DNA of 64,000 nucleotides, taken from contig NZ_JACJSJ010000001.1 of assembly GCF_014698115.1 (NCBI RefSeq), positions 124,001-188,000 on the forward strand, in the 5' to 3' direction. Numbering within the stretch: the stretch's first letter is position 1; the number at the start of each line of letters is the position of its first letter. Positions 1-9,230 of the stretch are shown here, one piece after another. The stretch is from Nostoc sp. FACHB-973 (GTDB lineage Bacteria > Cyanobacteriota > Cyanobacteriia > Cyanobacteriales > Nostocaceae). The position numbers and the translations under genes are program-made. The notes under the pieces are model-generated. The model was not told where the DNA came from, did not search any database, and saw only the letters and a list, made by a program, of their open reading frames with translations.

Positions 1-111
1 TAATAGGTATTTGGATTCCTCTGTTGGTTACATTCTACGGCAACAATTTACGAATAAATCTAATTAAAGTGTTGAGGGCGAAGTACTTGGCTATCAATAT
101 ATTAAAGTCAA

Positions 112-136
112 AACCAACTGGTTGTTCCAGCTGGTT
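112..136 (-). terminator. Possible hairpin terminator of hli
   Basis: AACCAACTGG and CCAGCTGGTT pair across a 5-base loop with one G-T pair. Read leftward, a T-rich run (TTTTGACTTT) follows the stem. It lies about 50 bases downstream of the hli stop. This is a weak prediction, because the T tract is interrupted. Confidence 0.3.
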
Positions 137-184
137 GAAACTCTCCTAAATACTAGCTTACAATTTGTGTGCTTGTTGGTGGCA

Positions 185-355
185 CTACTTCAGACCCAGC
201 CATGATAGCACCCCTTGATTGGTGACGTATTCAATCACCAACATCAAGCCAAAGCCAATCATTGCAGCTCGACCATTCAAGCGCTCAGCATATTCGTTAA
301 AGCCAAATTTAGGCTGGTCTAGTTTAGGTGTAATTGTCGGTTGTGGTTGTGTCAT
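185..355 (-). CDS. hli: High-light-inducible (HLIP/CAB-ELIP) protein
   Basis: This 56-residue protein begins MTQPQPTITP and carries the single chlorophyll-binding helix of the HLIP family. The signature FNEYAERLNGRAAMIGFGL is visible at about residues 19-37, with the charged E and R and the N that ligate chlorophyll, followed by a hydrophobic stretch ending in LSWLGLK. Family members sit in the thylakoid membrane, bind chlorophyll and carotenoid, and protect photosystem assembly intermediates under excess light. The ATG was chosen because it gives a full-length N-terminus. An A/G-rich stretch (AGAGGTTTCT) lies just upstream. The gene stands alone, facing left. Confidence 0.9.
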   Translation of the reverse strand: MTQPQPTITPKLDQPKFGFNEYAERLNGRAAMIGFGLMLVIEYVTNQGVLSWLGLK

Positions 356-873
356 TTTTTAGAAACCTCTTTTCGGCAAACGGGACTTAATATTGGACTG
401 TGTGGTATTGGTCAGGCAAGGGGTAATATCATGTCCGGTTTTATCACTAAGACTGATGCGGGGACACGGGGACACGGGGACACGGGTACGCACAGAAATT
501 TTAACGATAAGTGATTAAACGGAGTTGATATAAAGCTAAAGGAATTAATTTCTTTTTTTCCTTAACCTTTGGCCTGTTTTGGGAGATGATGAGCGATCGC
601 AGTGCTTGAATGCCAAGATGACTTGAGAAATTCAGCCACAGCTTCCTAAAAGGGAGCCATACAACCGCCTTTTTAATAAATTGTTACTATTCTTTATATA
701 TTGTATAAATACTTGGGCAATAGTCAAGGGTAAGAGTTTACAGCTATTCAGATTAAATTGACAGGCTCAAGATTGAGAATAGCTACTTCTAATACAGCTA
801 TCCGCAATAGTTCAGTAGCAAGCTTGAGATTGGCAGGCTACAGTTAAACAAAAAAAATTATCTGAGGCGATAT
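356..873. other. Intergenic region with an 8-base tandem repeat
   Basis: This 518-base gap lies between the divergent hli and ald genes. At about 459-487 the octamer GGGACACG is repeated three times, with a partial fourth copy. A HIP1 site (GCGATCGC) lies at about 594-601. The AT-rich part at 675-720 may hold promoters, but no clear -10/-35 pair or NtcA box (GTA-N8-TAC) was found. No gene is seen. Confidence 0.5.
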
Positions 874-1965
874 ATGGAAATCGGCGTCCCCAAGGAAAAT
901 AAAGATCAAGAATTTCGGGTAGGTTTAAGTCCTTCGAGTGTGCGGGTGCTGCGAGAAAATGGTCATAGCATCTTCGTCCAGACACAAGCAGGTAGTGGTG
1001 CTGGGTTCACAGATGACGACTACACAAGTGCTGGAGCCGAAATTGTTCCCACACCAGAAGCGGTTTGGAATCGGGAATTAGTTGTGAAGGTCAAAGAGCC
1101 GCTGAAATCTGAGTATAATTTTTTGCAGAAAGGGCAGATATTATTTACTTATTTACACTTAGCAGCCGATCGCCAATTAACAGAGCATTTAATTGATTGT
1201 GGCACTTGTGCGATCGCTTACGAAACTGTAGAACAACCAGGCGCTAACAGACTACCCTTACTCACCCCCATGAGCGTGATTGCCGGTCGGCTTGCGGTAC
1301 AATTTGGGGCGAGATTTCTAGAACGTCAGCAAGGCGGTAGAGGTGTGCTTTTGGGAGGTGTACCTGGAGTTAAACCAGGTAAAGTAGTAATTCTCGGTGG
1401 CGGTGTTGTCGGCACAGAAGCAGCTAAAATTGCCGTGGGTATGGGTGCTAGCGTGCAGATTTTAGATGTGAGTGTGGAGCGGTTGTCTTACTTAGAAACC
1501 TTATTTGGCTCTAGAGTCGAATTGCTTTACAGCAACTCAGCTCATATTGAAGCCGCAGTTAAGGAAGCAGATTTGCTCATTGGTGCAGTTTTAGTACTGG
1601 GACGCAGGGCACCAATCTTAGTATCCCGCGAATTGGTCAAACAAATGTATCCTGGTTCAGTAATAGTTGATGTTGCTGTTGACCAAGGCGGTTGTGTGGA
1701 AACCTTACATACCACATCTCACACAAATCCGGTATACATTGAAGAGGGCGTGGTGCATTATGGCGTTCCCAATATGCCAGGAGCAGTACCTTGGACAGCA
1801 ACTCAGGCACTCAATAATAGTACATTACCTTATGTTGTGCAGTTGGCGAATTTGGGAATTAAGGCATTGGAAGTTAACCCAGCCTTAGCTAAAGGTGTGA
1901 ATGTGCAGAATCATAAATTAGTGCATCCTGCCGTGCAAGAAGTGTTCCCTGATTTGGTAAGTTAG
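874..1965 (+). CDS. ald: Alanine dehydrogenase
   Basis: The product (363 aa, the usual length) catalyses reversible NAD-dependent deamination of L-alanine to pyruvate and ammonia. The N-terminus MEIGVPKENKDQEFRVGLSP is the family signature, with the substrate-binding Arg (about R15). The Rossmann motif KVVILGGGVVGTEAAKIAVG is near residues 170-190, and GASVQILDVS supplies the acidic residue that binds the adenine ribose. The C-terminal NMPGAVPWTATQALNN is also conserved. A TGAGG element precedes the start. In heterocystous cyanobacteria alanine dehydrogenase helps diazotrophic growth, which suits the nif genes further along. It is probably monocistronic, because the CRISPR leader follows. Confidence 0.96.
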   Translation: MEIGVPKENKDQEFRVGLSPSSVRVLRENGHSIFVQTQAGSGAGFTDDDYTSAGAEIVPTPEAVWNRELVVKVKEPLKSEYNFLQKGQILFTYLHLAADRQLTEHLIDCGTCAIAYETVEQPGANRLPLLTPMSVIAGRLAVQFGARFLERQQGGRGVLLGGVPGVKPGKVVILGGGVVGTEAAKIAVGMGASVQILDVSVERLSYLETLFGSRVELLYSNSAHIEAAVKEADLLIGAVLVLGRRAPILVSRELVKQMYPGSVIVDVAVDQGGCVETLHTTSHTNPVYIEEGVVHYGVPNMPGAVPWTATQALNNSTLPYVVQLANLGIKALEVNPALAKGVNVQNHKLVHPAVQEVFPDLVS

Positions 1966-2277
1966 AGGTTATACAGGCGAGGGTTAGAAGGTGCGATCGC
2001 TTATTTTAATGGTGGTAGCCCTCAGCAATTAGACTAATTTCGTTGCCAAATGCGCGGATGGGTAGCTGTAGAAAATCAAAACAAGCAAAAAATGTCTGCA
2101 TCTCAATGTGTACAAGGTTTTGAGGACTATAGGACTTTTAAACCATCCGCGCACCTTACGGAGACTGGGTTTCAGCGATTTGCATCTTGTGTAAATACCA
2201 TTTGCTGTGTTATGATTCTTTCATCCGCGCAACTGCACCTTGAAAACCGAATACAGCAAGCCTTTCTGGTGTCGGCG
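1966..2277 (+). promoter_or_regulatory. CRISPR leader region
   Basis: This stretch lies directly upstream of the first perfect repeat, at the end opposite the degenerate repeat, so it is the leader side. It holds three copies of the decamer CATCCGCGCA: two direct (2144-2153, 2222-2231) and one inverted (2051-2060, TGCGCGGATG). The second direct copy is followed by ACTGCACCTTGAAAACC about 35 bases before the first repeat. Such motifs are candidate sites for Cas1-Cas2 or IHF-like leader recognition and for the array promoter. An 80-codon open frame at 2050-2292 runs into the first repeat and does not look like a gene. Confidence 0.65.
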
Positions 2278-5200
2278 ATTGCAATTAACTAAACTCCCTA
2301 TTAGGGATTGAAACGCCGCCAAAGAGGTAGAGAAGTCCATCGCCGAAAAGAATTGCAATTAACTAAACTCCCTATTAGGGATTGAAACTCCCAATACAGT
2401 TGCTACAGTAAGACAGCGCTTCAAATTGCAATTAACTAAACTCCCTATTAGGGATTGAAACTTAGTCCTTAGTTAGCGGTAAACGCGGTAGGGATGATTG
2501 CAATTAACTAAACTCCCTATTAGGGATTGAAACAAATGTTGCATGTGGCGCAAGTACACGAGAAATTACATTGCAATTAACTAAACTCCCTATTAGGGAT
2601 TGAAACATCTGCAATAGCGGTTCCCAATGCAAGTATCGTTAGGATTGCAATTAACTAAACTCCCTATTAGGGATTGAAACTGATACATCTAAGCTAGCAG
2701 GGTAGCTCCTGACAGTTGAATTGCAATTAACTAAACTCCCTATTAGGGATTGAAACTTAATCTGCTTTGTCGCCCTTCCTAGCTACCACATTGCAATTAA
2801 CTAAACTCCCTATTAGGGATTGAAACATGATACTTATGACCACATGATGGTCTGGCATCAATTGCAATTAACTAAACTCCCTATTAGGGATTGAAACATA
2901 ATACCCTATCGATCTTATCTCCCCTACCACCATTGCAATTAACTAAACTCCCTATTAGGGATTGAAACTAATAGATCGAGATAACCCTAACTTCTGAGCT
3001 TGAATTGCAATTAACTAAACTCCCTATTAGGGATTGAAACCATTAGAGTGCATCGATTTTGACCTATAGTGTGTATTGCAATTAACTAAACTCCCTATTA
3101 GGGATTGAAACAGCCTTGACAATGCCAGTGGCAGTGGCGATATCGCCATTGCAATTAACTAAACTCCCTATTAGGGATTGAAACTTTGGTGACCTACGGA
3201 CTGCGGTAGACATAATCACATTGCAATTAACTAAACTCCCTATTAGGGATTGAAACTTGCAAGATCGTATGCTGATTGAGTCGCCAATAGAATTGCAATT
3301 AACTAAACTCCCTATTAGGGATTGAAACGTAAGCAATTGATTTGGAGCTACAGCATTTTATAATTGCAATTAACTAAACTCCCTATTAGGGATTGAAACG
3401 CGTTGATGTAATACGGCAGTCCCGTCGCCGCTGATTGCAATTAACTAAACTCCCTATTAGGGATTGAAACTCTTTGGGGCAAGAAATCAGAGGATTTGAA
3501 AGAGGAATTGCAATTAACTAAACTCCCTATTAGGGATTGAAACAATTGGTAACCCAGCCCATAGTACTTGTGACATCAAATTGCAATTAACTAAACTCCC
3601 TATTAGGGATTGAAACAGATTTCTTTGCACAAAATTCAAACTGACCTGAAATTGCAATTAACTAAACTCCCTATTAGGGATTGAAACGATTTTTTACGAG
3701 GAACTGGAAGCTGCAATCTTCATTGCAATTAACTAAACTCCCTATTAGGGATTGAAACATAATGCCTTAAATGCTAATATCTCATACTGAGGTGTATTGC
3801 AATTAACTAAACTCCCTATTAGGGATTGAAACTGGCTGACCACCGGGAACTGATTGATTACCAGATTGATTGCAATTAACTAAACTCCCTATTAGGGATT
3901 GAAACGAAAATATGCACTCAGCGGTAGCTAGGAAGGGCGACAAAGATTGCAATTAACTAAACTCCCTATTAGGGATTGAAACGCATCCCTTCAAGTTAAA
4001 TTCCCTCAGGTAAAGCTGGTTATTGCAATTAACTAAACTCCCTATTAGGGATTGAAACATAGAATACGACGTGCATCTTCAGGGGTGTAGTCGTAATTGC
4101 AATTAACTAAACTCCCTATTAGGGATTGAAACCCACTGTCCTTCGCCCTTGCGAGATTTGAGTGCAGCAACATTGCAATTAACTAAACTCCCTATTAGGG
4201 ATTGAAACATATAAGGAATGCTGTCTATTTACTAGAACAACAGGAATTGCAATTAACTAAACTCCCTATTAGGGATTGAAACATGCTACAAAGCTTACGT
4301 AAGACTGCATTCGAGATTGCAATTAACTAAACTCCCTATTAGGGATTGAAACAGTGCCTATCGACTTTAGCGCTGTCGTCACGAAGGGCATGAATTGCAA
4401 TTAACTAAACTCCCTATTAGGGATTGAAACGCAACTGTAGCGCCGAACAATGAATCAAGAGGTTTTAGATTGCAATTAACTAAACTCCCTATTAGGGATT
4501 GAAACGCGTAAACTGATTAGTAACAGTATTAGCACCAATATCAATTGCAATTAACTAAACTCCCTATTAGGGATTGAAACGTAATTTACTTAATAATTGC
4601 TGGGGAATTCTATTCATTGCAATTAACTAAACTCCCTATTAGGGATTGAAACATTCCTTGCTTTATTCTGCTATTTATCAATCTTTGATTGCAATTAACT
4701 AAACTCCCTATTAGGGATTGAAACAAACTGTACATCTGGTGTGAGTTTGCAATAGATACCATTGCAATTAACTAAACTCCCTATTAGGGATTGAAACATA
4801 ACGCCTTGAATGCCAATATGTCAAACTGAGGTGATTGCAATTAACTAAACTCCCTATTAGGGATTGAAACAAAGTCCACTTACCAGCGCCACCAGTTCCA
4901 CAGATTGCAATTAACTAAACTCCCTATTAGGGATTGAAACGAGTTTTTGTTTATCCTGCCATACAAAATAGGGGATTGCAATTAACTAAACTCCCTATTA
5001 GGGATTGAAACTGCGTAACATACTACCCTAATTTCATCCCAGGCTAATTGCAATTAACTAAACTCCCTATTAGGGATTGAAACGCTGAAGCCGTTCGCCG
5101 TTGGCTCTAATCAGTCCTAAATTGCAATTAACTAAACTCCCTATTAGGGATTGAAACGCTGAATTTGCCCTAACTGTTGGTCGTGGAGGGAGATTGCAAT

Positions 5201-5524
5201 TAACTAAACTCCCTATTAGGGATTGAAACATATAAAACCCCTAACTTAGGACGTTTATTGTTTTAATTGCAATTAACTAAACTCCCTATTAGGGATTGAA
5301 ACCAAAAGAAGCGCTACCACTAGCATCCTTACCATTAATTGCAATTAACTAAACTCCCTATTAGGGATTGAAACATACTTGTAGCAAATTTGTCGATTTC
5401 ATTAGAGTTTTTAATTGCAATTAACTAAACTCCCTATTAGGGATTGAAACAGGTATTATGAACCTTATAAAAGGTTTATCTTATATCATTGCAATTAACT
5501 AAAATCCCTATTAGGGATTGAAAC
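2278..5524 (+). CRISPR. CRISPR array, 45 repeats of 37 bp and 44 spacers
   Basis: The 37-base repeat begins ATTGCAATTAACTAAACT, continues with the dyad TCCCTATTAGGGA and ends with ATTGAAAC, the 8-base tag expected at the crRNA 5' end after Cas6 cleavage. Forty-four repeats look identical. The last (5488-5524) has a C-to-A change at base 17, which marks the old, leader-distal end. Spacers are 33-41 bases. The leader is on the left, so transcription is rightward. The ATTGAAAC end is typical of cyanobacterial arrays served by type I or III systems, but no cas gene lies within the window, so the subtype cannot be fixed. Spacers 2757-2789 and 3906-3945 overlap in reverse complement, and spacers 3759-3795 and 4798-4833 are homologous (see findings). 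Confidence 0.99.
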
Positions 5525-5544
5525 TTGTAAATCGGCTTCAATAT

Positions 5545-6255
5545 TTATGAAGAACTACAAAAATTATTAAGATAGTTATAAAGTTCACGAAATAAAGGGC
5601 ATTTTCGTTGAACTTCAGATAGATTGAGATACGCTAATAGCTCAGGTGTATGCAATCCTTTAGAAAAGCGCGTTGAACTGCTATCAAATTCATCTAGAAC
5701 ACTTGAATCGATTAGCGCTTGTGATAGTTTTTCTTGACAACAATCTCTTTCAAGATTGTACTCACTAAAGGATTCTGGATTATCAAAAGGAATATTGATT
5801 TGCGTACTCAGCCACCAACGCATACGCTGATGTCTACCTCTGAAGTCGGGATGTTGAGCTACTGAGTTATTCCAATCTGCGATAATCCAAGCTTCGAGTT
5901 CGGGAGCAGCAAACCCAATAAATATTGGAATATCAGAATATGCTGATATCGCTGACAATATTCTTTCTCTTTCCCGTATCGGATCGCGGCAATCTAAATC
6001 ATCAAAAACTAAAATTAAATCACATACATTGGGTTCATATTGTAAAGCAATAGATAGCTCTCGCTTGATTTGCTCAATTAAACTCTGACCTGTCCTTCCA
6101 TAACTATTTATCTTATTAGGTTTGGGGCCAGGTTTCTGATTAATTGGTGTTTTTCGTTTAAATGAACATCCAGGAAAGTTTCTTTCTAAAAAAGGAATTA
6201 GTCCTCTAACTTCAGCTTCCCCACCCCCAGCGAAAACCCATACTACCACGGCCAT
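5545..6255 (-). CDS. TOPRIM-like protein (DUF4276/RloB-like), defence effector candidate
   Basis: This 236-residue protein is the second gene of a leftward two-gene operon with the ATPase. It shows TOPRIM-type marks: FAGGGEAEVRGLIPFL (about residues 8-23) has the conserved acidic residue after Gly-Gly-Gly, and LILVFDDLDCRD (about 80-91) gives the DxD pair that binds metal. FAAPELEAWIIADW is a further motif typical of DUF4276-like proteins. The family is expected to cut nucleic acid when released or switched on by its ATPase. The ATG overlaps the ATPase end by 13 bases. A GTG two codons later (6247-6249) lies a better 6 bases from GGAGG and may be the true start. The stop is 20 bases from the last CRISPR repeat. 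Family assignment is by motif only. Confidence 0.72.
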   Translation of the reverse strand: MAVVVWVFAGGGEAEVRGLIPFLERNFPGCSFKRKTPINQKPGPKPNKINSYGRTGQSLIEQIKRELSIALQYEPNVCDLILVFDDLDCRDPIRERERILSAISAYSDIPIFIGFAAPELEAWIIADWNNSVAQHPDFRGRHQRMRWWLSTQINIPFDNPESFSEYNLERDCCQEKLSQALIDSSVLDEFDSSSTRFSKGLHTPELLAYLNLSEVQRKCPLFRELYNYLNNFCSSS

Positions 6256-7553
6256 CCTCCAATACTGGGATCGCCAACACGGTATAAATCACCTAATTCC
6301 CATCCTTGTTCTAGCTTGTCATTAAGCATTTCTTTGGAGAGTGTTTTTATCGAAAAATGCGTTTTATCTTCTGAATAAAAACAAAAAACATTTTCTAAAC
6401 AATCTGTGAAATGGTCTAAAAGATCGGGGCTGTGTGTAGTGATAATTACTTGGGTTTTGCCAGCAGCTTTTTTAATCCACTCTGCTAAAATTGGCATCCA
6501 TGATACGTGCAATCCTAATTCTGGTTCATCAATTACTAGTAATGAAGGAAGAACTGGTGAATGTAATATAGTAGCCCAACAAAGCATCCGCACAGTTCCA
6601 TCTGACATTTCATTGAGATAAAAGGCTTCTTTGATGTCATGAAAATACCACTCTAATGTCAAAGACAAACGACCAGAACGGATAGGTCTAAGACGACGAG
6701 TCTTTGGTAAGATAGCCTTCATTGCTTGGTTAATACTCTCCTCAAAATCTATATTTTGCAGAGTTAAATTATCCAAAACTAGAGGTAAATTATCTCCTGA
6801 AGGCGATAAATAAATATCACTTCCTCCTATTTTAGGCTCTGCCATTCTAATAAGATTTAAATCCATATTATTGGCATTATAAAACTGCCATTTTGAGATT
6901 AATTCAATTAAATCTCTTCTAATTTTATAAACAGGTGTATTTTCAGGAGGATATTGGCTATCTTCAAGCAATCTAGGTATAGCAGTAAGTCCTAAAAAAT
7001 TACTTGGTATATTATCTAAACCTTCAAAATGAGTTTTTGGCTGACCTGGTGCATCATAAACTGATACAGCCCCTTTGCCAAATTCTCTGTCATGAAACTT
7101 ATAATAATAAAAGGGAAATGAAGTTGAGTCCTGTAAATTTTCCCCACTATATAAATATTCTTCTGCGATACTAACACCTCTTGCCTGATCTCTATTAACA
7201 AAAATTTTTAAATCAAGTATGCTGCTATCTCTTGTAGGTGTATCAATTTGTGAATTGTGAGAAAAACTAAAACAGTATGCAATTCTTACTCTAGCAGGAC
7301 TTTCTACACTAACATCTAAAATTCTATTACCACCAATTTGGGTAATTGCATCTTCAAAACTACTGACGCTTCGACTTTCATCAGGAATTTTAGTTAGACT
7401 ATCTTTTAAAAATTTTAAGCAGCTGATGAAATTGCTTTTACCTGAACCATTTGAACCTATAAAAATATTCAGATTTTTGAGTATAACTATCTGATTTAAA
7501 GATAAATTTTTATAATTGTTAGTAACAAGAAAGCGAAGAAGGGGTTGATTCAT
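6243..7553 (-). CDS. ABC/AAA-type ATPase (AAA_21/COG4637-like), defence ATPase candidate
   Basis: The 436-residue product has the marks of the SMC/ABC-like ATPases found in OLD, PARIS and RloA systems. Walker A is IFIGSNGSGKSNFIS (about residues 30-44). The signature loop is NEMSDGTVRMLCWA (about 317-330). Walker B and D-loop are LLVIDEPELGLHVSW, and the switch His is in VIITTHSPDLLDHF. About 270 residues separate Walker A from the signature, as expected for an inserted helical arm. It is first in the operon and overlaps the TOPRIM-like gene, so the two are translationally coupled. The inferred role is to sense a phage trigger and control the nuclease. It could also be a housekeeping ATPase, but the pairing argues against that. 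Confidence 0.82.
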   Translation of the reverse strand: MNQPLLRFLVTNNYKNLSLNQIVILKNLNIFIGSNGSGKSNFISCLKFLKDSLTKIPDESRSVSSFEDAITQIGGNRILDVSVESPARVRIAYCFSFSHNSQIDTPTRDSSILDLKIFVNRDQARGVSIAEEYLYSGENLQDSTSFPFYYYKFHDREFGKGAVSVYDAPGQPKTHFEGLDNIPSNFLGLTAIPRLLEDSQYPPENTPVYKIRRDLIELISKWQFYNANNMDLNLIRMAEPKIGGSDIYLSPSGDNLPLVLDNLTLQNIDFEESINQAMKAILPKTRRLRPIRSGRLSLTLEWYFHDIKEAFYLNEMSDGTVRMLCWATILHSPVLPSLLVIDEPELGLHVSWMPILAEWIKKAAGKTQVIITTHSPDLLDHFTDCLENVFCFYSEDKTHFSIKTLSKEMLNDKLEQGWELGDLYRVGDPSIGGWPW

Positions 7554-7750
7554 GACATTAAAAAAAGTCTATAGTCAATTGGCAAATAGATAAAACTATT
7601 TTTTCAATTCTATAGCTTCATTGGTTATGACGAGCAATAAATACTTTCATTCAACCTTGGCTAAACCTACACAAGTATAAACTTTTGGTGTATTGTCAAC
7701 AGCCCCACAACGTCTATTCTAAGAAGGGGACTAGCTAATGGAGAATATTC

Positions 7751-9196
7751 ATGGAATTTTTATCCGATTCCGTGGTGCTATCACGGATGCAATTTGCGCT
7801 GACTGCGATATTCCATATGCTTTGGCCTGTGCTGACTACAGGGATGGGAATTTATCTGGTTATCGTCGAGGGGCTATGGCTAAAGACTCGTAATCCAGAC
7901 TACTACCTCCATGCCCGCTTTTGGTCTAAATTTTATCTCTTGAATTTTGGCATTGGTGTGGCAACGGGTATCCCGATGGAATTCCAGTTTGGCACTAATT
8001 GGGCACCGTTTTCGGAAGCGGCGGGCAATTTTTTTGGTAGTGTGATTGGGTTTGAAGCTTCCTGGGCATTCATGCTGGAAGCTGCTTTTTTAGGTATTAT
8101 GTTATTCGGCTGGGAACGGGTTAATCCGGCTATTCATTATCTTTCAACAATTTTAGTTGCCGTTGGTGCTAACCTCTCAACCGTATGGATTTTGACAGCA
8201 AATTCCTGGATGCAAACTCCGGCGGGTGGGGAATTAGTCAATGGCAAGTTTATTGTCCACGATTATTTTCAAGCAATATTAAATCCCTTCATGCTTAATA
8301 GTGTGCTGCATATGTTCTTTGCCACACTAGAAACTTCGTTGTTTGTGATTGGTGGAATTAGTGCTTGGTATATTCTCAAACAACGCCATGCAGGTTTCTT
8401 TTCACGCTCATTGAAGATTGCTTTAGCAGCTGCGATCGCAGTTGCCCCATTACAAATATACATCGGGCATTTGAGCGGCGAACAAGTCTATCACTATCAA
8501 CCCACAAAACTCGCTGCAATGGAAGCACAGTGGGAATCTTCACCTGCGGGACAACCGGCAGATTGGAGTCTTGTAGCCATACCCAATGAAAAAGCCCAGA
8601 AAAATGATTGGGAAATCACCGTCCCCAATGCACTGGGATACATTCTGGAATTCAAAAAGAATCTTTCCGAACCACTGCGCGGCTTAAAGGAGTGGAAACC
8701 AGAAGATCGTCCTCATTTAGTGGGTTTGATTTACTACGCTTTCCGCACAATGATTGCCATTGGGTTTTTCTTCGCGGGATTAATGTTATTAAGTACCCTG
8801 CAATGGTTACGCGGTAAACTCTCAGCAGAAAATATTACTCAACAGCGGTGGTTGATGCGGGCTTGGATATTGGCAGCTCCTTTAGGATACATTGCCGTAG
8901 AATCAGGCTGGATTGTGCGCTGTGTTGGAAGACAACCGTGGACACTCTACGGGCAAATTCGTACAGTTGATGCAGCTTCTCGTCTACCTGCGAGTAATGT
9001 CTTAGTGTCACTAACTGCCTTTGCCACAGTCTACAGCCTTTTATTTATCGCAGTTTTATACTTTGGTAGCCGCATTCTCCGCAGAGGCCCAAATCTCGAC
9101 TTACCAATTCCAGGTATGGAAACCACCAAACCCGCAGTAGATACTACTCCTGGTGAGTTTGTTCCAGATGAACGCCCTGTAGAAGCACAGCAGTGA
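7751..9196 (+). CDS. cydA: Cytochrome bd-type quinol oxidase subunit I
   Basis: Subunit I (481 aa) carries the haems and the quinol site of the membrane bd-type oxidase, which reduces oxygen to water. Visible features are the N-terminal haem-ligand His in ALTAIFHMLWP, FEASWAFMLEAAFLG with the two proton-path glutamates, VLHMFFATLETS with a haem ligand His, the Q-loop QPTKLAAMEAQWE, FRTM with the ligand Met, and GRQPW. The usual Glu three residues before GRQPW is Cys here (codon 8921-8923; sequence GWIVRCVGRQPW). GGAG sits 7 bases before the ATG. cydB follows after about 320 bases of MITE and repeats. In diazotrophs bd-type oxidases can help remove oxygen. Confidence 0.95.
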   Translation: MEFLSDSVVLSRMQFALTAIFHMLWPVLTTGMGIYLVIVEGLWLKTRNPDYYLHARFWSKFYLLNFGIGVATGIPMEFQFGTNWAPFSEAAGNFFGSVIGFEASWAFMLEAAFLGIMLFGWERVNPAIHYLSTILVAVGANLSTVWILTANSWMQTPAGGELVNGKFIVHDYFQAILNPFMLNSVLHMFFATLETSLFVIGGISAWYILKQRHAGFFSRSLKIALAAAIAVAPLQIYIGHLSGEQVYHYQPTKLAAMEAQWESSPAGQPADWSLVAIPNEKAQKNDWEITVPNALGYILEFKKNLSEPLRGLKEWKPEDRPHLVGLIYYAFRTMIAIGFFFAGLMLLSTLQWLRGKLSAENITQQRWLMRAWILAAPLGYIAVESGWIVRCVGRQPWTLYGQIRTVDAASRLPASNVLVSLTAFATVYSLLFIAVLYFGSRILRRGPNLDLPIPGMETTKPAVDTTPGEFVPDERPVEAQQ

Positions 9197-9230
9197 AAAT
9201 TGGGGACTGGGGACTGGGGACTGGGGACTG

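Noticed and set aside
2050..2292. 80-codon frame upstream of the CRISPR array
   Set aside because: It runs into the first repeat, holds the repeated decamers and has no domain or ribosome-binding site; it is leader DNA.
3082..3336. 84-codon leftward frame within the array, with a repeated peptide FQSLIGSLVNCN
   Set aside because: The repeating peptide is only the translation of the CRISPR repeat.
4871..4903. Spacer whose reverse strand reads CGTGGAGKWT, similar to a Walker A motif
   Set aside because: A Trp follows the Lys instead of Ser or Thr, and 33 bases are too few to claim an ATPase target.
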